DNA from: Pseudomonadota bacterium
Lineage (GTDB): Bacteria; Pseudomonadota; Alphaproteobacteria; Rhizobiales; MH13
DNA length: 64,000 nucleotides
Direction: 5' to 3'
Assembly: GCA_039024915.1 (NCBI GenBank)
Contig: JBCCPK010000006.1
Span: 1 to 64,000 of the forward strand
In this document: positions 1-10,187 of the stretch, piece after piece
Position numbering within the stretch: the stretch's first letter is position 1
How the letters are laid out: the number at the start of each line of letters is the position of its first letter
Position numbers and translations under genes: made by a program
The notes under the pieces: model-generated
What the model saw: only the letters and a program-made list of their open reading frames with translations
What the model was told of the DNA's origin: nothing
Databases searched by the model: none

Positions 1-133
1 GATGCCGGGCGATAATGTTGAGATCAATGTCGAGCTGATCGTGCCGATCGCGATGGAAGAGAAGCTGCGCTTCGCTATCCGCGAAGGCGGCCGCACCGTC
101 GGCGCAGGCGTCGTCTCCAAAATTACCGATTGA
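1..133 (+). CDS. tuf: Elongation factor Tu, C-terminal end (partial)
   Basis: Only the last 43 codons are inside the window; the gene begins upstream. The visible end contains the EF-Tu domain 3 segment PGDNV, then [10 protein letters not shown], and finishes with [12 protein letters not shown] and two further residues, the usual EF-Tu terminus. EF-Tu delivers aminoacyl-tRNA to the ribosome as a GTP complex. A tuf copy directly before rpsJ is the normal str-S10 junction in alphaproteobacteria, which often carry a second tuf elsewhere. Identification is firm despite the truncation. Confidence 0.95.
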   Translation, partial: MPGDNVEINVELIVPIAMEEKLRFAIREGGRTVGAGVVSKITD

Positions 134-148
134 TTGTAAACAAAACTG

Positions 149-182
149 GCGGGCGGCCGGCACATGCCGGTCGCGGGCCCGC
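149..182. other. Large GC-rich stem-loop between tuf and rpsJ
   Basis: An outer stem GCGGGC (149-154) pairs with GCCCGC (177-182), and an inner stem GGCCGGC (155-161) pairs with GCCGGTC (166-172) around a CATG-type loop, leaving a four-base bulge at 173-176. No T-run follows, so this is not a standard terminator. It may be a processing or attenuation structure at the tuf-S10 boundary; that role is inference. Confidence 0.45.
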
Positions 183-280
183 AGCGGGTGAAGATGGCGC
201 TGCTGCTTCGGAAAGAAGGTTTCATGAGGTGGGTTACAGTCCCTCCTTTGTGAGCCGTGGCTCTTGAAAGACAAGATACA

Positions 281-595
281 ATGCAAAGCACGAACATACG
301 TATCCGGCTTAAGGCATTCGACCACCGTGTGCTCGATTCATCGACGGTTGAAATCGTGTCCACTGCTAAGCGGACCGGTGCGCAAGTGCGCGGACCGATC
401 CCACTGCCGACGCGGATCGAAAAGTTCACAGTGAACCGCTCGCCGCATATCGACAAGAAGAGCCGCGAACAGTTCGAGATCCGGACGCATAAGCGCCTGC
501 TCGATATCATTGACCCGTCTCCGCAAACGGTCGACGCGCTGATGAAACTCGATCTTTCGGCTGGCGTAGACGTGGAGATCAAGCTGGGCGGTTAA
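281..595 (+). CDS. rpsJ: 30S ribosomal protein S10
   Basis: S10 (104 aa) binds 16S rRNA in the head of the 30S subunit and, in bacteria, also serves as NusE in antitermination complexes. The start [12 protein letters not shown] and the middle [21 protein letters not shown] are unmistakable family signatures. An in-frame upstream codon at 257 would add eight residues not found in S10, so the ATG at 281 is preferred, giving the usual length. It is the first gene of the S10 operon, 65 bases ahead of rplC. Confidence 0.97.
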   Translation: MQSTNIRIRLKAFDHRVLDSSTVEIVSTAKRTGAQVRGPIPLPTRIEKFTVNRSPHIDKKSREQFEIRTHKRLLDIIDPSPQTVDALMKLDLSAGVDVEIKLGG

Positions 596-660
596 TGCGC
601 CCCCGTTTGCTCTAAGAACACATTGCATCCGTTTGGATGCTCACAACAAGGACAGGACCC

Positions 661-1377
661 ATGCGGTCAGGACTTATTGCACAGAAGGTCGGAATGACCC
701 GGATTTTCGCCGAGGATGGGCGACATATTCCCGTCACCGTGCTGAAAATCGACAACTGTCAGGTTGTTGGTCAACGGACCATGGAAAAGAACGGCTACAC
801 GGCCGTGCAGCTTGGCGCCGGTCTGGCCAAGGTGAAAAACACGAATAAGGCAGACCGCGGAGCGTTTGCGAAAGCCAATGTAGAGCCGAAGCGGAAGCTC
901 GCGGAGTTTCGGGTTTCCGAAGACAATCTCGTGGATGTCGGCGCAGAATTCACCGCGGACCATTTTGTTGCGGGCCAGTTTGTCGATGTTTCCGGAACAT
1001 CGATTGGTAAGGGCTTCGCTGGCGCAATGAAGCGCCACAATTTTGGTGGCCTGCGCGCTTCGCACGGTGTCTCGATTTCCCACCGTGCGCATGGCTCGAC
1101 CGGTCAGTGCCAGGATCCTGGAAAGGTCTTCAAGGGTAAGAAGATGGCCGGCCAGATGGGCAATGAGCGCGTCACGACGCAGAACCTCAAGGTGGTCAAG
1201 ACCGACGTTGAACGTGGCCTCATCATGATTGAGGGTTCGGTGCCAGGCTCCAAGGGCGGCTGGGTCATGGTACGCGATGCTGTCAAGAAGTCTCTTCCAG
1301 ATGGTGTCCCGATGCCAGGCGCTTTCCGCGCAGCAGCTGCGGCCGAAACCGCTACCCAAGTTGAGGAGACGGCCTGA
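661..1377 (+). CDS. rplC: 50S ribosomal protein L3
   Basis: L3 (238 aa) binds near the 3' end of 23S rRNA and reaches toward the peptidyl transferase centre. The start [15 protein letters not shown], the central [13 protein letters not shown] and the [15 protein letters not shown] segment are conserved L3 regions. An in-frame codon at 637 would add eight atypical residues; the ATG at 661 follows AAGGACAGG and gives the family N-terminus. Its stop overlaps the start of rplD in TGATG, which suggests translational coupling. The Ala/Glu-rich tail is a common alphaproteobacterial extension. Confidence 0.97.
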   Translation: MRSGLIAQKVGMTRIFAEDGRHIPVTVLKIDNCQVVGQRTMEKNGYTAVQLGAGLAKVKNTNKADRGAFAKANVEPKRKLAEFRVSEDNLVDVGAEFTADHFVAGQFVDVSGTSIGKGFAGAMKRHNFGGLRASHGVSISHRAHGSTGQCQDPGKVFKGKKMAGQMGNERVTTQNLKVVKTDVERGLIMIEGSVPGSKGGWVMVRDAVKKSLPDGVPMPGAFRAAAAAETATQVEETA

Positions 1378-1997
1378 TGGACCTGAGTGTCACGAAATTT
1401 GACGGCAAATCAGCTGGTAAATTGGCTGTGTCGGATGATGTGTTCGGGCTCGAGCCGCGCGCTGATATTCTTCAGCGCATGGTTCGTTACCAGCTCGCCA
1501 AGCGGCAGGCCGGTACCCACAAAACCAAGCAGCGCGCTGAGATTTCCCGCACAGGTGCGAAGTTCGGCAAGCAGAAGGGCGGCGGTCGTGCCCGTCACGG
1601 TTCGCGCCGCGTCGGCTCATTCATCGGTGGTGGCAAGGCTCACGGACCGGTGGTTCGTAGTCACGCCATCGATTTGCCGAAGAAGGTGCGTTCGCTCGCG
1701 CTCAAGCATGCCCTTTCGGCAAAGCTGAAGAGTGAAAGCCTGGTGGTCATTGACAGCTTTGACGGTGTCGAGGCCAAGACGAAAGCTGTCGCGACGGCGT
1801 TGAGCGCTCGCGGGCTGACCAATGCGCTCTTCATCGATGGTGCGTCGGTAAATGACAACTTCGCCAAGGCGGCTCGCAACATCCCAAACGTGGATGTGCT
1901 GCCGGTCCAGGGCATCAATGTTTACGATATTTTGCGCCGCAACACTCTCGTCCTGTCCAAGGATGCGGTTGAGGCGTTGGAGGCGCGCTTTCAATGA
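1377..1997 (+). CDS. rplD: 50S ribosomal protein L4
   Basis: L4 (206 aa) binds 23S rRNA, and its long loop lines the polypeptide exit tunnel. The tunnel loop is visible as the basic stretch around [17 protein letters not shown]. In gammaproteobacteria L4 also represses the S10 operon; no equivalent leader was looked for with certainty here. The start overlaps the rplC stop by one base, and the end overlaps rplW in an ATGA-type junction, so the three genes are translated in a tight series. Confidence 0.97.
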   Translation: MDLSVTKFDGKSAGKLAVSDDVFGLEPRADILQRMVRYQLAKRQAGTHKTKQRAEISRTGAKFGKQKGGGRARHGSRRVGSFIGGGKAHGPVVRSHAIDLPKKVRSLALKHALSAKLKSESLVVIDSFDGVEAKTKAVATALSARGLTNALFIDGASVNDNFAKAARNIPNVDVLPVQGINVYDILRRNTLVLSKDAVEALEARFQ

Positions 1998-2290
1998 GCA
2001 CCAACCCTAAACTCTATGATGTGATCGTCTCGCCGGTGATCACGGAAAAATCGACCATGGCCTCCGAAGACGGCCAGGTCATGTTCAATGTGGCACCTAC
2101 CGCGACCAAGACCGAGATCAAGCAAGCGGTTGAAGCGTTGTTCTCAGTCAAGGTGAAGGCGGTGAATACGCTGGTGCGCAAAGGTAAAGTGAAGCGCTTT
2201 CGCGGCGTCATCGGTAAGCAGTCCGACCAAAAGAAGGCCATTGTGACGCTTGCGGATGGTGAATCCATCGACGTTACAACTGGTCTCTAA
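1994..2290 (+). CDS. rplW: 50S ribosomal protein L23
   Basis: L23 (98 aa) sits at the exit of the ribosomal tunnel and is the docking point for trigger factor and SRP. Family features are [12 protein letters not shown] near the start, the [21 protein letters not shown]-type helix-strand (split here as [12 protein letters not shown] and VKVKAVNT) and the basic [10 protein letters not shown] turn. The ATG lies inside the rplD stop region with a four-base overlap. Length is typical. Confidence 0.97.
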   Translation: MSTNPKLYDVIVSPVITEKSTMASEDGQVMFNVAPTATKTEIKQAVEALFSVKVKAVNTLVRKGKVKRFRGVIGKQSDQKKAIVTLADGESIDVTTGL

Positions 2291-2314
2291 GGCGCGGGGC
2301 AGGGAACCAATACA

Positions 2315-3151
2315 ATGGCTTTGAAGACGTTCAATCCAACTTCGCCGGGCCGCCGACAACTGGTAACGGTTGATCGATCGGCGCTCCATAAAGGTAAGCC
2401 GGTCAAGACGCTAACCGAGGGTCTCACCTCCAAGGGCGGCCGGAACAACACGGGCCGGATTACGGTTCGTCGGCGCGGTGGTGGTGTGAAACGCACCTAT
2501 CGCATCATTGACTTCAAGCGCCGCGCAAAGCTCGACGTACCTGCGACTGTTGAGCGCCTGGAATACGATCCCAACCGCACCGCATTCATCGCGCTTTTGA
2601 AATACAGCGATGGCGACCTTGCTTACATTTTGGCGCCGCAGCGTCTCAAAGAGGGTGACACTGTCGTCGCGGGCAACAAGGTTGATGTGAAGCCGGGCAA
2701 CGCAATGCCGCTGGCCTCTATGCCGGTTGGCACCATCATTCACAATGTTGAGATGAAGATTGGCAAGGGTGGGCAGATCGCGCGGTCGGCGGGAGCCTAT
2801 GCGCAGCTCGTTGGTCGTGACGGTGCCTATGCGATTGTTCGGCTCCAGTCCGGGGAGCAGCGCCTGATCCATGGCCAGTGCTTCGCGTCGGTCGGCGCCG
2901 TGTCTAACCCCGATCACATGAACACCAACCTCGGTAAGGCTGGCCGTTCGCGCTGGCTGGGTCGTCGCCCATCGGTTCGCGGTGTTGTTATGAACCCGGT
3001 TGATCACCCCCATGGTGGTGGCGAAGGCCGGACCTCAGGCGGTCGTCACCCGGTGACACCTTGGGGTAAACCCACCAAGGGCAAACGGACCCGGTCGAAC
3101 AAGTCGACCGACAAATTCATCATTCGCTCGCGCCATCAGCGCAAGAAATAA
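2315..3151 (+). CDS. rplB: 50S ribosomal protein L2
   Basis: L2 (278 aa) is among the most conserved large-subunit proteins and is needed for subunit association and peptidyl transferase activity. The C-terminal signature [17 protein letters not shown], with the conserved histidine, is intact, as are the N-terminal TSPGRRQ and [14 protein letters not shown] segments. Twenty-four bases separate it from rplW. Full length, with the basic C-terminal tail ending in RHQRKK. Confidence 0.98.
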   Translation: MALKTFNPTSPGRRQLVTVDRSALHKGKPVKTLTEGLTSKGGRNNTGRITVRRRGGGVKRTYRIIDFKRRAKLDVPATVERLEYDPNRTAFIALLKYSDGDLAYILAPQRLKEGDTVVAGNKVDVKPGNAMPLASMPVGTIIHNVEMKIGKGGQIARSAGAYAQLVGRDGAYAIVRLQSGEQRLIHGQCFASVGAVSNPDHMNTNLGKAGRSRWLGRRPSVRGVVMNPVDHPHGGGEGRTSGGRHPVTPWGKPTKGKRTRSNKSTDKFIIRSRHQRKK

Positions 3152-3162
3152 CGGAGACCAAC

Positions 3163-3441
3163 GTGGCACGTTCGGTTTGGAAGGGCCCGTTTGTAGACGG
3201 GTACATCTTGAAGAAGGCTGATAAGGCGCGCGAAAGCGGTCGTAATGACGTGATCAAAGTCTGGTCGCGCCGCTCAACGATCCTGCCGCAGTTCGTCGGC
3301 CTGACTTTTGGGGTTTACAACGGCCAGAAGCATATCCCGGTGTCGATCTCTGAAGACATGATCGGGCACAAGTTTGGCGAGTTTGCCCCGACACGAACCT
3401 ATTATGGCCACGCTGCCGATAAGAAGGCGAAGAGGAAGTAA
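3163..3441 (+). CDS. rpsS: 30S ribosomal protein S19
   Basis: S19 (92 aa) binds the 16S rRNA head with S13 and contacts the A-site finger. The start [17 protein letters not shown] and the [17 protein letters not shown] block are diagnostic. Translation begins at a GTG, preceded by GGAG seven bases upstream; no ATG option fits the family start. The short gap to rplB indicates one transcript. Confidence 0.97.
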   Translation: MARSVWKGPFVDGYILKKADKARESGRNDVIKVWSRRSTILPQFVGLTFGVYNGQKHIPVSISEDMIGHKFGEFAPTRTYYGHAADKKAKRK

Positions 3442-3443
3442 CG

Positions 3444-3824
3444 ATGGGCAAAGCATCTCGTGAACGGGCGCTTGCCGATAATGAGGCCCAGGCGGTTGCA
3501 CGCCGCCTGCGTGTAAGTCCGCAGAAACTCAATTTGGTTGCATCCATGATCCGCGGAAAGAAGGTTGAAAAGGCTCTGGCCGACCTGACTTTTTCCCGCA
3601 AGCGGATCGCCGTGGACGTCAAGAAGGCATTGGAGTCGGCCATCGCTAACGCCGAAAACAATCATGACCTTGACGTTGACAGTTTGATTGTCGCGCAGGC
3701 GTATGTCGGCAAGGCTTTGGTGATGAAGCGTTGGCAACCCAGGGCGCGGGGCCGTGTGGGACGTATTCACAAGCCTTTTTCCAATTTGACGATCATCGTC
3801 CGCGAAGTTGAGGAGGCCGCCTGA
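3444..3824 (+). CDS. rplV: 50S ribosomal protein L22
   Basis: L22 (126 aa) contacts all 23S rRNA domains; its beta-hairpin forms part of the exit tunnel constriction and is a classic macrolide-resistance site. Seen are [17 protein letters not shown], the [16 protein letters not shown] helix and the hairpin [16 protein letters not shown]. The two-base gap to rpsS and the one-base TGATG overlap with rpsC place it in the continuous S10 operon. Confidence 0.97.
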   Translation: MGKASRERALADNEAQAVARRLRVSPQKLNLVASMIRGKKVEKALADLTFSRKRIAVDVKKALESAIANAENNHDLDVDSLIVAQAYVGKALVMKRWQPRARGRVGRIHKPFSNLTIIVREVEEAA

Positions 3825-4567
3825 TGGGCCAGAAAGTCAATCCGACCGGCCTGCGTCTGGGTATCAACCAGACCTGGAACTCCCGCTGGTTTGCAGACAA
3901 TGATTATGCGCGCTTGCTGCATGAAGACCTCAAGATCCGCCGGTTCATTTCCGAGGAGTTGCCAAAGCTGGTCAAGAAGGGTGGCAAGGAGGATCGCCGC
4001 GGCGGTGCTGACCCTGCAATTTCGAAGATCGTTATCGAACGCCCACTGAAAAAGTGCCGTATCTCAATTCACACCGCTCGGCCCGGTTTCATCATTGGTC
4101 CGAAGGGTGAGAATATCGAGCGTTTGCGCCGCGTCGTATCGAAGATGACGGATTCAGAGGTACATCTGAACATTGTTGAGGTGCGCAAGCCCGATACAAA
4201 CGCAACCCTCGTTGCTCAGTCGATCGCGTCACAGTTGGAACGTCGTGTTGCCTTCCGGCGAGCGATGAAACGCGCTGTGCAGAACGCGATGAAGGCTGGT
4301 GCCCTGGGCATCCGCATCAACTCCGGCGGTCGCTTGGGTGGTGCAGAGATTGCGCGGACCGAGTGGTATCGCGAAGGCCAGGTGCCGCTGCACACATTGC
4401 GGGCTGATGTCGACTACGGGACGGCGGAAGCAAAAACGGCTTACGGGATCATCGGCATCAAAGTCTGGATCTATAAGGGCGAGATCATGGAGCATGATCC
4501 GCTCGCGTCCGAAAAGCGCGCCATGGAAAGTGCCGGTGGCGGCGGTGGAGGGCGTCGCCGGGACTAA
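3824..4567 (+). CDS. rpsC: 30S ribosomal protein S3
   Basis: S3 (247 aa) lies at the mRNA entry site and is part of the ribosomal helicase. The KH domain with its GxxG loop is seen as [16 protein letters not shown], and the C-terminal domain includes [17 protein letters not shown] and [16 protein letters not shown]. The last residues are a glycine run followed by RRRD, a low-complexity tail commonly seen in alphaproteobacterial S3. The start overlaps the rplV stop by one base. Confidence 0.98.
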   Translation: MGQKVNPTGLRLGINQTWNSRWFADNDYARLLHEDLKIRRFISEELPKLVKKGGKEDRRGGADPAISKIVIERPLKKCRISIHTARPGFIIGPKGENIERLRRVVSKMTDSEVHLNIVEVRKPDTNATLVAQSIASQLERRVAFRRAMKRAVQNAMKAGALGIRINSGGRLGGAEIARTEWYREGQVPLHTLRADVDYGTAEAKTAYGIIGIKVWIYKGEIMEHDPLASEKRAMESAGGGGGGRRRD

Positions 4568-4671
4568 GCTTCGGCGCGGTCTGGTAAGACGATTGAATTG
4601 AAACCGTGTTGTGCGTCCGCTTAAACCAGTTTTCAGCGGAGACCTGGCACGAAAACGTAGGAACGAAGACG

Positions 4672-5085
4672 ATGCTACAGCCGAAACGGACAAAGTTTCG
4701 CAAACAGCATAAGGGCCGCATCAAGGGCGTTGCAAAAGGTGGCACGGAGCTGACCTTTGGCGCATTTGGCCTGAAAGCACAGGAGCCTGAGCGTGTAACG
4801 GCTCGGCAGATTGAAGCTGCTCGCCGTGCCATGACGCGTCATATGAAGCGTGCAGGTCGCGTTTGGATTCGCATCTTCCCAGACGTGCCAGTGACCAAGA
4901 AACCGACCGAAGTTCGCATGGGTAAGGGCAAGGGCTCGGTCGAGTATTGGGCAGCCAAGGTCAAGCCTGGCCGCATCATGTTTGAAATCGATGGGGTGCC
5001 CGAAGACGTGGCGCGTGAGGCCCTTCGTCTTGCAGCAATGAAGTTGCCGGTGAAGACCCGTTTCGTTCAGCGCATCGGCGATTAG
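4672..5085 (+). CDS. rplP: 50S ribosomal protein L16
   Basis: L16 (137 aa) helps shape the A-site for tRNA in the large subunit. The start [15 protein letters not shown] and the internal [17 protein letters not shown] with [17 protein letters not shown] are diagnostic. An in-frame codon at 4606 would add 22 unrelated residues, so the ATG at 4672 is chosen. This leaves a 104-base gap after rpsC, the longest inside the S10 operon here; I see no convincing promoter or hairpin in it. Confidence 0.97.
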   Translation: MLQPKRTKFRKQHKGRIKGVAKGGTELTFGAFGLKAQEPERVTARQIEAARRAMTRHMKRAGRVWIRIFPDVPVTKKPTEVRMGKGKGSVEYWAAKVKPGRIMFEIDGVPEDVAREALRLAAMKLPVKTRFVQRIGD

Positions 5086-5102
5086 GGCAGGAGTACGCAA
5101 CG

Positions 5103-5306
5103 ATGAAAGCACAAGACGCTCAAGTGATGACGGCCGATCAGCTCGTTGATGAGCTGGTCAAGCTGAAGAAAGAGCAGTTCAACCTGCGTTTTCAGCGCGC
5201 CACCGGGCAACTCGAAAACACAGCGCGCTTCCGGCAAGTTCGCCGCGATATCGCGCGCATCAACACCGTGCTGAACGCCAAGCGGCGCGAAGCGGCGGCC
5301 GCGTAA
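5103..5306 (+). CDS. rpmC: 50S ribosomal protein L29
   Basis: L29 (67 aa) is a small helical protein beside L23 at the tunnel exit, contributing to the surface that trigger factor and SRP use. The pattern [18 protein letters not shown] followed by [17 protein letters not shown] is the two-helix L29 fold. It sits 17 bases after rplP and 24 bases before rpsQ, as in most bacteria. Confidence 0.95.
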   Translation: MKAQDAQVMTADQLVDELVKLKKEQFNLRFQRATGQLENTARFRQVRRDIARINTVLNAKRREAAAA

Positions 5307-5330
5307 GCGGCGCGAGGCCAGGAGACAGAT

Positions 5331-5591
5331 ATGCCAAAACGCGTCCTGCAAGGTACGGTCGTAAGCGACAAGACCGACAAGACGGTTACCGTTCTCGTCG
5401 AGCGTCGATTTACGCATCCTTTGCTTAAGAAGACCGTGCGCCGCACCAAGCGGTACCACGCACACGATGCGGACAACGCTTTCAAGAACGGTGACACCGT
5501 TCTGATCGAAGAATGCCGTCCGCTTTCCAAATCCAAGACATTCATGGTTCTGGGCGATGAATCGCGCGCGCTTATGGCGTCGAACGGTTGA
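5331..5591 (+). CDS. rpsQ: 30S ribosomal protein S17
   Basis: S17 (86 aa) is a primary 16S rRNA binder with an OB-fold. Seen are [21 protein letters not shown] and the loop [20 protein letters not shown]. An AGGAGA ribosome-binding site lies just upstream of the ATG. It is the last gene of the S10 group before the spc group starts with rplN, 35 bases on. Confidence 0.97.
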   Translation: MPKRVLQGTVVSDKTDKTVTVLVERRFTHPLLKKTVRRTKRYHAHDADNAFKNGDTVLIEECRPLSKSKTFMVLGDESRALMASNG

Positions 5592-5626
5592 TCGAACAGG
5601 TTGAGATTTAAGAGAGGCTTAGTGCC

Positions 5627-5995
5627 ATGATTCAGATGCAGACGAACCTCGACGTCGCCGACAATTCCGGTGCACGCCGTGTTATGTGCATCAAGGTTCT
5701 GGGTGGCTCCAAGCGCAAATATGCGGGCGTGGGCGACATCATCGTCGTCTCCGTCAAGGAAGCCATTCCCCGGGGTCGCGTCAAAAAGGGCGATGTCATG
5801 AAGGCGGTTGTCGTGCGCACCGCCAAGGATATCCGCCGTCCCGACGGTTCGGTGATCCGCTTCGACCGCAATGCGGCCGTGCTGGTCAACAACAACAAGG
5901 AACCGATCGGTACTCGTATCTTCGGGCCCGTCCCGCGCGAGCTGCGCGGCAAGAGCCACATGAAGATCATCTCGCTCGCACCGGAGGTGCTGTGA
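5627..5995 (+). CDS. rplN: 50S ribosomal protein L14
   Basis: L14 (122 aa, the standard length) forms intersubunit bridges with 16S rRNA and is the binding site of RsfS. The start [20 protein letters not shown] and later [11 protein letters not shown] and [20 protein letters not shown] are hallmark stretches. AGAGAGG precedes the ATG. The stop shares a base with the start of rplX (GTGATGG). Confidence 0.98.
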   Translation: MIQMQTNLDVADNSGARRVMCIKVLGGSKRKYAGVGDIIVVSVKEAIPRGRVKKGDVMKAVVVRTAKDIRRPDGSVIRFDRNAAVLVNNNKEPIGTRIFGPVPRELRGKSHMKIISLAPEVL

Positions 5996-6309
5996 TGGCT
6001 GCACGGATCAAGAAGGGCGATACCGTTGTAGTGCTTGCCGGCCGCGACAAGGGTCGATCAGGGCAAGTGCTGCAGGTCCTGCCGAAGGAAAATCGGGCTT
6101 TGGTCCAGGGTGTGAACCTCGTCAAAAAGCACCAGCGCGCAGCGCCGGGCAAAGAGGCGGGTATCATATCCAAGGAAGCGCCCATTCAGATTTCGAACAT
6201 CGCTTTGCGCGACCCGAAGGACGGCAAGCCGACCCGGGTTCGCTTCGAGACGAAAGACGGCTCCAAAGTCCGCGTTGCGGTTCGCTCGGGAGAGACGATC
6301 GATGGCTGA
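5995..6309 (+). CDS. rplX: 50S ribosomal protein L24
   Basis: L24 (104 aa) starts large-subunit assembly and binds the 5' region of 23S rRNA through a KOW motif, visible as [20 protein letters not shown] much longer in-frame opening from 5686 runs through rplN in another frame and is not the real start. The ATG at 5995 lies on the rplN stop and gives the family length. Its last eight bases overlap rplE. Confidence 0.97.
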   Translation: MAARIKKGDTVVVLAGRDKGRSGQVLQVLPKENRALVQGVNLVKKHQRAAPGKEAGIISKEAPIQISNIALRDPKDGKPTRVRFETKDGSKVRVAVRSGETIDG

Positions 6310-6865
6310 TGCAATGACATACACCCCGCGCATGAAGACGCTTTATGAGGACACGATCCGCGCGAAGCTGCAGGAAGAGTTCAACTTTGCGAACCCTATG
6401 CAGATTCCGGCACTCGATAAGATCGTGCTGAACATGGGTGTCGGCGAAGCGGTTGGAGACAGCAAGAAGGTTCGTACAGCTGCCGAAGACCTGTCAGCAA
6501 TTGCTGGCCAGCGTGCGGTGATCACCCATGCTCGCAATTCGATCGCCGGCTTCAAGGTGCGCGAAGAGATGCCGCTTGGTGTCAAGGTCACACTCCGCAA
6601 GACGCGCATGTACGAGTTTCTCGACCGTCTGGTGACGATTGCCCTTCCGCGTGTTCGTGACTTTCGTGGGCTGAACCCCAAGAGTTTTGATGGCAACGGC
6701 AATTATGCGATGGGCATCAAAGAACACATCGTCTTCCCCGAGATCGATTACGACAAGGTCGACCAGATGTGGGGTTTCGATGTGATCATATGCACGACCA
6801 CACGGAACGATGATGAAGCGCGGGCATTGCTCAAGAACTTCAATTTCCCGTTCCGCGGCAACTAA
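6302..6865 (+). CDS. rplE: 50S ribosomal protein L5
   Basis: L5 (187 aa) carries 5S rRNA into the central protuberance. Seen are the family blocks [14 protein letters not shown], the [16 protein letters not shown] segment, [14 protein letters not shown] and [15 protein letters not shown]. An in-frame codon at 6275 lies within rplX; the ATG at 6302 gives an N-terminus ([15 protein letters not shown]) matching other alphaproteobacteria. The resulting eight-base overlap with rplX suggests coupling. Confidence 0.97.
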   Translation: MADAMTYTPRMKTLYEDTIRAKLQEEFNFANPMQIPALDKIVLNMGVGEAVGDSKKVRTAAEDLSAIAGQRAVITHARNSIAGFKVREEMPLGVKVTLRKTRMYEFLDRLVTIALPRVRDFRGLNPKSFDGNGNYAMGIKEHIVFPEIDYDKVDQMWGFDVIICTTTRNDDEARALLKNFNFPFRGN

Positions 6866-6894
6866 CGCGTTTTTCAAAGAGGATCGAACAGACA

Positions 6895-7200
6895 ATGGCT
6901 AAGAAAAGCGCCATCGAAAAAAATGCCCGTCGCCGCCGCATGGTTGACCAGTATGCCGCCAAGCGCGCTGAGCTGAACGCTGTCGTACGCGACAAGAATG
7001 CGAGCCCTGAAGAGCGGTTTAATGCGACGTTGAAGCTCGCTGAGTTGCCACGCAATGGCTCGAAGACACGTATACGCAATCGCTGCAACGTTACAGGGCG
7101 TCCGCGCGCCTATTATCGCAAGCTCGGCATGTCACGCGTTGCATTGCGCGAACTGGGGCTTTCCGGCGATGTGCCGGGCCTTGTGAAGTCGAGCTGGTAG
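6895..7200 (+). CDS. rpsN: 30S ribosomal protein S14 (zinc-free type)
   Basis: S14 (101 aa) assembles late into the head of the 30S subunit. This is the long, zinc-independent form: the C-terminal core [21 protein letters not shown] has a single cysteine rather than the four of the short zinc-ribbon form. The ATG follows AAAGAGGAT. It stands between rplE and rpsH as usual in the spc operon. Confidence 0.97.
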   Translation: MAKKSAIEKNARRRRMVDQYAAKRAELNAVVRDKNASPEERFNATLKLAELPRNGSKTRIRNRCNVTGRPRAYYRKLGMSRVALRELGLSGDVPGLVKSSW

Positions 7201-7212
7201 GAGGTCTTTGGT

Positions 7213-7611
7213 ATGGCTATGACCGATCCAATTGGCGACATGCTGACACGCATTCGTAACGCGCACATGCGCAACAAGACGACCGTCGTCGCGCCAGCTT
7301 CGAAACTTCGTGAGCGCGTTCTGCAGGTTCTGGTTGATGAGGGCTACATTCGCGGCTATTCGCGCACCGATTTGGGTGACGGACGCTCGGAAATCAGCAT
7401 CGAATTGAAATACTTCGATGGTGCGCCGGTCATCCGTCGATTGGAGCGCGTTTCGAAGCCCGGGCGTCGCGTTTACGCATCCGTGCGGAACATTCCGACC
7501 GTCAACAACGGGCTGGGTGTATCTATTCTGTCCACGCCTAAAGGTGTCATGGCGGATCATCAGGCGCGCGAAGAAAACGTCGGTGGCGAGGTTTTGTGCC
7601 AGGTCTTCTAG
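7213..7611 (+). CDS. rpsH: 30S ribosomal protein S8
   Basis: S8 (132 aa) binds helix 21 of 16S rRNA and is an early assembly protein; in E. coli it also represses the spc operon. Seen are the start [19 protein letters not shown] and the C-terminal [23 protein letters not shown] lies just ahead of the ATG. Length and position are typical. Confidence 0.97.
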   Translation: MAMTDPIGDMLTRIRNAHMRNKTTVVAPASKLRERVLQVLVDEGYIRGYSRTDLGDGRSEISIELKYFDGAPVIRRLERVSKPGRRVYASVRNIPTVNNGLGVSILSTPKGVMADHQAREENVGGEVLCQVF

Positions 7612-7655
7612 CGTTTTGCGTCTGAAGAAACCGGCTCATTAGAAGGACACATCAC

Positions 7656-8189
7656 ATGTCACGTATCGGAAAGAAGCCTGTCGCGCTTCCCAGTGGCGTC
7701 ACCGCCAACGTCGATGGCCAGACGGTTTCCGTCAAAGGGCCAAAGGGCGAATTATCCGTCACGGTCGTTGACGAGTGCACAGTTGCACTTGGCGACAGCG
7801 GCATTGAAGTTAATCCACGCGGCAAGGACAAGCGGTCCCGCTCGATGTGGGGTATGTCGCGGACGCTCGTGAACAACATTGTCGTCGGTGTATCGGACGG
7901 CTTCGAAAAGAAGCTTGAGCTCAACGGTGTCGGCTATCGCGCGCAGGCACAGGGGTCGAAGCTGACGTTGGCGCTCGGTTATTCGAATGACGTCATCTAT
8001 GACGTCCCTGACGGGGTTTCCGTTGCTGTGCCGAAGCCGACTGAGATCGTGTTGTCAGGCATCGACAAACAGCGCCTTGGTCAAGCCGCAGCGGAGATCC
8101 GCAAGTTCCGGCCGCCCGAGCCCTACAAGGGTAAGGGCATCAAGTATGCCGATGAGTACATTTTCCGTAAGGAAGGTAAGAAGAAGTAG
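7656..8189 (+). CDS. rplF: 50S ribosomal protein L6
   Basis: L6 (177 aa) has two similar RNA-binding domains near the factor-binding site. Seen are [14 protein letters not shown], the repeated KGPKGELS motif and the signature [16 protein letters not shown] near the C-terminus. AGAAGGA precedes the ATG. A 44-base gap follows rpsH, and about 100 bases separate it from rplR. Confidence 0.97.
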   Translation: MSRIGKKPVALPSGVTANVDGQTVSVKGPKGELSVTVVDECTVALGDSGIEVNPRGKDKRSRSMWGMSRTLVNNIVVGVSDGFEKKLELNGVGYRAQAQGSKLTLALGYSNDVIYDVPDGVSVAVPKPTEIVLSGIDKQRLGQAAAEIRKFRPPEPYKGKGIKYADEYIFRKEGKKK

Positions 8190-8290
8190 GTGGCATGAAG
8201 CTCATTTGAGCGATCACCAAGTCGAAAGCCTGCGGCCGCATCCCGCGCTCAACGTGGGACACAGGGTTGTCAGCAAAAAAGGCCAGAACA

Positions 8291-8650
8291 ATGCCCAAAA
8301 CCACAACCACTGAGCGCCGCCGCGCGCGCGTTCGTCGCCAACTCAAAAAGATCGCCAACGGTCGTCCTCGCCTGTCAGTGCACCGTTCAGGCAAGCACAT
8401 CTATGCTCAAATCATAGATGATGATGCCGGTCGTACGCTCGCCGCCGCTTCCTCACTAGAAAAGAGCATGCGCGAGAGCTTGAAGACCGGCGCTGATGCC
8501 ACTGCCGCCGCTGAGGTTGGTAAACTGGTGGCGTCACGCGCTAAGGAAGCGGGCGTGGATGCTGTGGTGTTCGACCGTGGATCCTATCGATACCATGGAC
8601 GCGTGAAAGCGCTTGCCGATGCCGCCCGTGAAGGTGGCCTATCGTTTTAA
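8291..8650 (+). CDS. rplR: 50S ribosomal protein L18
   Basis: L18 (119 aa) binds 5S rRNA with L5 and L25. The core [31 protein letters not shown] and [21 protein letters not shown] identify it. An in-frame codon at 8267 would add eight residues; the ATG at 8291 gives the usual length near 120 and is chosen, though no strong ribosome-binding site is obvious. The 115-base gap to rpsE has no recognised gene. Confidence 0.96.
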   Translation: MPKTTTTERRRARVRRQLKKIANGRPRLSVHRSGKHIYAQIIDDDAGRTLAAASSLEKSMRESLKTGADATAAAEVGKLVASRAKEAGVDAVVFDRGSYRYHGRVKALADAAREGGLSF

Positions 8651-8765
8651 CCGCCATTTGGGCATGTGCCCGATGGTTCCCTCCGGTCTCGAATGATTGA
8701 GGCCGCACTTGGCAGCAGGCTTGTCGGATTGATTTGCCCCTGCGAGACACATAAGGAAATTGCCC

Positions 8766-9317
8766 ATGGCACCGCGTGAACGCAATCGCGATCGCGACGA
8801 AGAAAAAAGCGAGTTCGTCGACAAGCTCGTCCACATCAATCGCGTTTCAAAAACGGTTAAGGGCGGTAAGCGCTTCGGTTTCGCCGCCCTTGTTGTTGTT
8901 GGCGACCAGAAGGGTCGGGTCGGCTTTGGTCACGGTAAGGCCCGTGAGGTTCCTGAAGCGATCCGTAAGGCGACCGAGTCGGCAAAGCGCACCATGATCC
9001 GCGTGCCGCTGCGTGAGGGTCGGACGCTGCATCACGACATCAAGGGCCGCCATGGCGCCGGTAAGGTGCTTCTGCGTGCCGCGCCTCCGGGCACTGGTAT
9101 CATTGCTGGCGGTCCGATGCGTGCCGTTTTCGAGACACTGGGTATTCAGGATATCGTTGCGAAATCCCAGGGCACCTCGAACCCCTACAACATGATCCGC
9201 GCCACATTCGATGCGCTGCGAGAAGAAGATAGCCCACGCTCGGTTGCCGCGCGCCGTGGCTTGAAGGTCTCTACGTTGCAGGCGCGTCGCGGTGACGCTG
9301 TTGCCGCCGAAGGCTAA
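8766..9317 (+). CDS. rpsE: 30S ribosomal protein S5
   Basis: S5 (183 aa) acts in decoding fidelity and mRNA unwinding; mutations in its N-terminal loop confer spectinomycin resistance. Seen are [20 protein letters not shown], the loop [15 protein letters not shown] and the C-terminal half [19 protein letters not shown]. The ATG at 8766 follows AAGGAAAT; a TTG two codons earlier is less likely. Normal length. Confidence 0.97.
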   Translation: MAPRERNRDRDEEKSEFVDKLVHINRVSKTVKGGKRFGFAALVVVGDQKGRVGFGHGKAREVPEAIRKATESAKRTMIRVPLREGRTLHHDIKGRHGAGKVLLRAAPPGTGIIAGGPMRAVFETLGIQDIVAKSQGTSNPYNMIRATFDALREEDSPRSVAARRGLKVSTLQARRGDAVAAEG

Positions 9318-9343
9318 GGGTCTGAGCGAAGGAAAAGCTGACA

Positions 9344-9535
9344 ATGGCTGAGAGCAAAACCATCACGATCGAACAGATCGGAAGCCCGATTGGGCGCCAG
9401 CCGGATCAACGGGCGACCCTCAAAGGTCTCGGGCTGAACAAAATGCGGCGGCGCAAAACGTTGGAAGATACCCCAGCGGTCCGTGGCATGATCAACAAGG
9501 TCCAGCACTTGGTGCGGATCGTCGAAGACGCTTAA
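9344..9535 (+). CDS. rpmD: 50S ribosomal protein L30
   Basis: L30 (63 aa) is a small peripheral large-subunit protein, absent from some lineages. Seen are the paired motifs [22 protein letters not shown] and [16 protein letters not shown], ending in the helix [13 protein letters not shown] (each stretch shorter in the actual family consensus). It stands between rpsE and rplO, its normal place. Confidence 0.96.
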   Translation: MAESKTITIEQIGSPIGRQPDQRATLKGLGLNKMRRRKTLEDTPAVRGMINKVQHLVRIVEDA

Positions 9536-9599
9536 CCGGCGATCGTCTAAAGCGAGCGGACGTGCATGGCAGCGTTCCGCGCAAGTGGAGACAATGAAA

Positions 9600-10097
9600 A
9601 TGAAACTCAACGAACTGTCAGACAAGCCTGGTGCGGTTAAAGCCAAGAAGCGCGTCGGTCGTGGCATCGGCTCCGGCAAGGGTAAAACCTCTGGCCGGGG
9701 CGTGAAGGGTCAGAAGTCGCGTTCAGGTGTGGCCATCAAGGGCTTCGAAGGCGGGCAGATGCCAATGTATCGCCGCCTGCCTAAGCGTGGCTTCACCAAC
9801 ATCTTTGCCAAGGACTATTCCGAGGTTAATGTCGGGCGCATCCAAGCGGCTCTCGATGCCGGTAAGCTCGATGGCAAGGCCCCGATCGATGCCACCGCGC
9901 TCGTCGCAAGCGGCGTCATCACCAAGCTGGGTAAAGACGGTGTTCGATTGCTTGGCAACGGCGAATTGACTGCTAAGGTCGACATTACTGTTGCGGGCGC
10001 CTCCAAGGGTGCGACGGCTGCGGTTGAAAAAGCTGGCGGCAAGGTCCACATCGCCGAAACAAAGGCTGCCGAGGGCGGCGACAAAGCCGCGGGCTAA
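9600..10097 (+). CDS. rplO: 50S ribosomal protein L15
   Basis: L15 (165 aa) is a late assembly protein bridging several 23S rRNA domains. The start [21 protein letters not shown], then [18 protein letters not shown] and the [18 protein letters not shown] block are diagnostic. ATG codons at 9594 and 9600 are both possible; GTGGAG ends three bases before the first but nine before the second, so 9600 is chosen, and it matches the family N-terminus. Confidence 0.96.
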   Translation: MKLNELSDKPGAVKAKKRVGRGIGSGKGKTSGRGVKGQKSRSGVAIKGFEGGQMPMYRRLPKRGFTNIFAKDYSEVNVGRIQAALDAGKLDGKAPIDATALVASGVITKLGKDGVRLLGNGELTAKVDITVAGASKGATAAVEKAGGKVHIAETKAAEGGDKAAG

Positions 10098-10187
10098 GCG
10101 CGCGGCGTTGGCTCGCGTTAAAATGCGGGTCGCGCTTATCTAAGAGGCTTTGACGGATCTGTCGGGGCCGGCAAGACGAGAGATCGC

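Noticed and set aside
5686-6309. 207-codon frame ending as L24
   Set aside because: The first 103 codons run through rplN in another frame; only the part from 5995 is L24.
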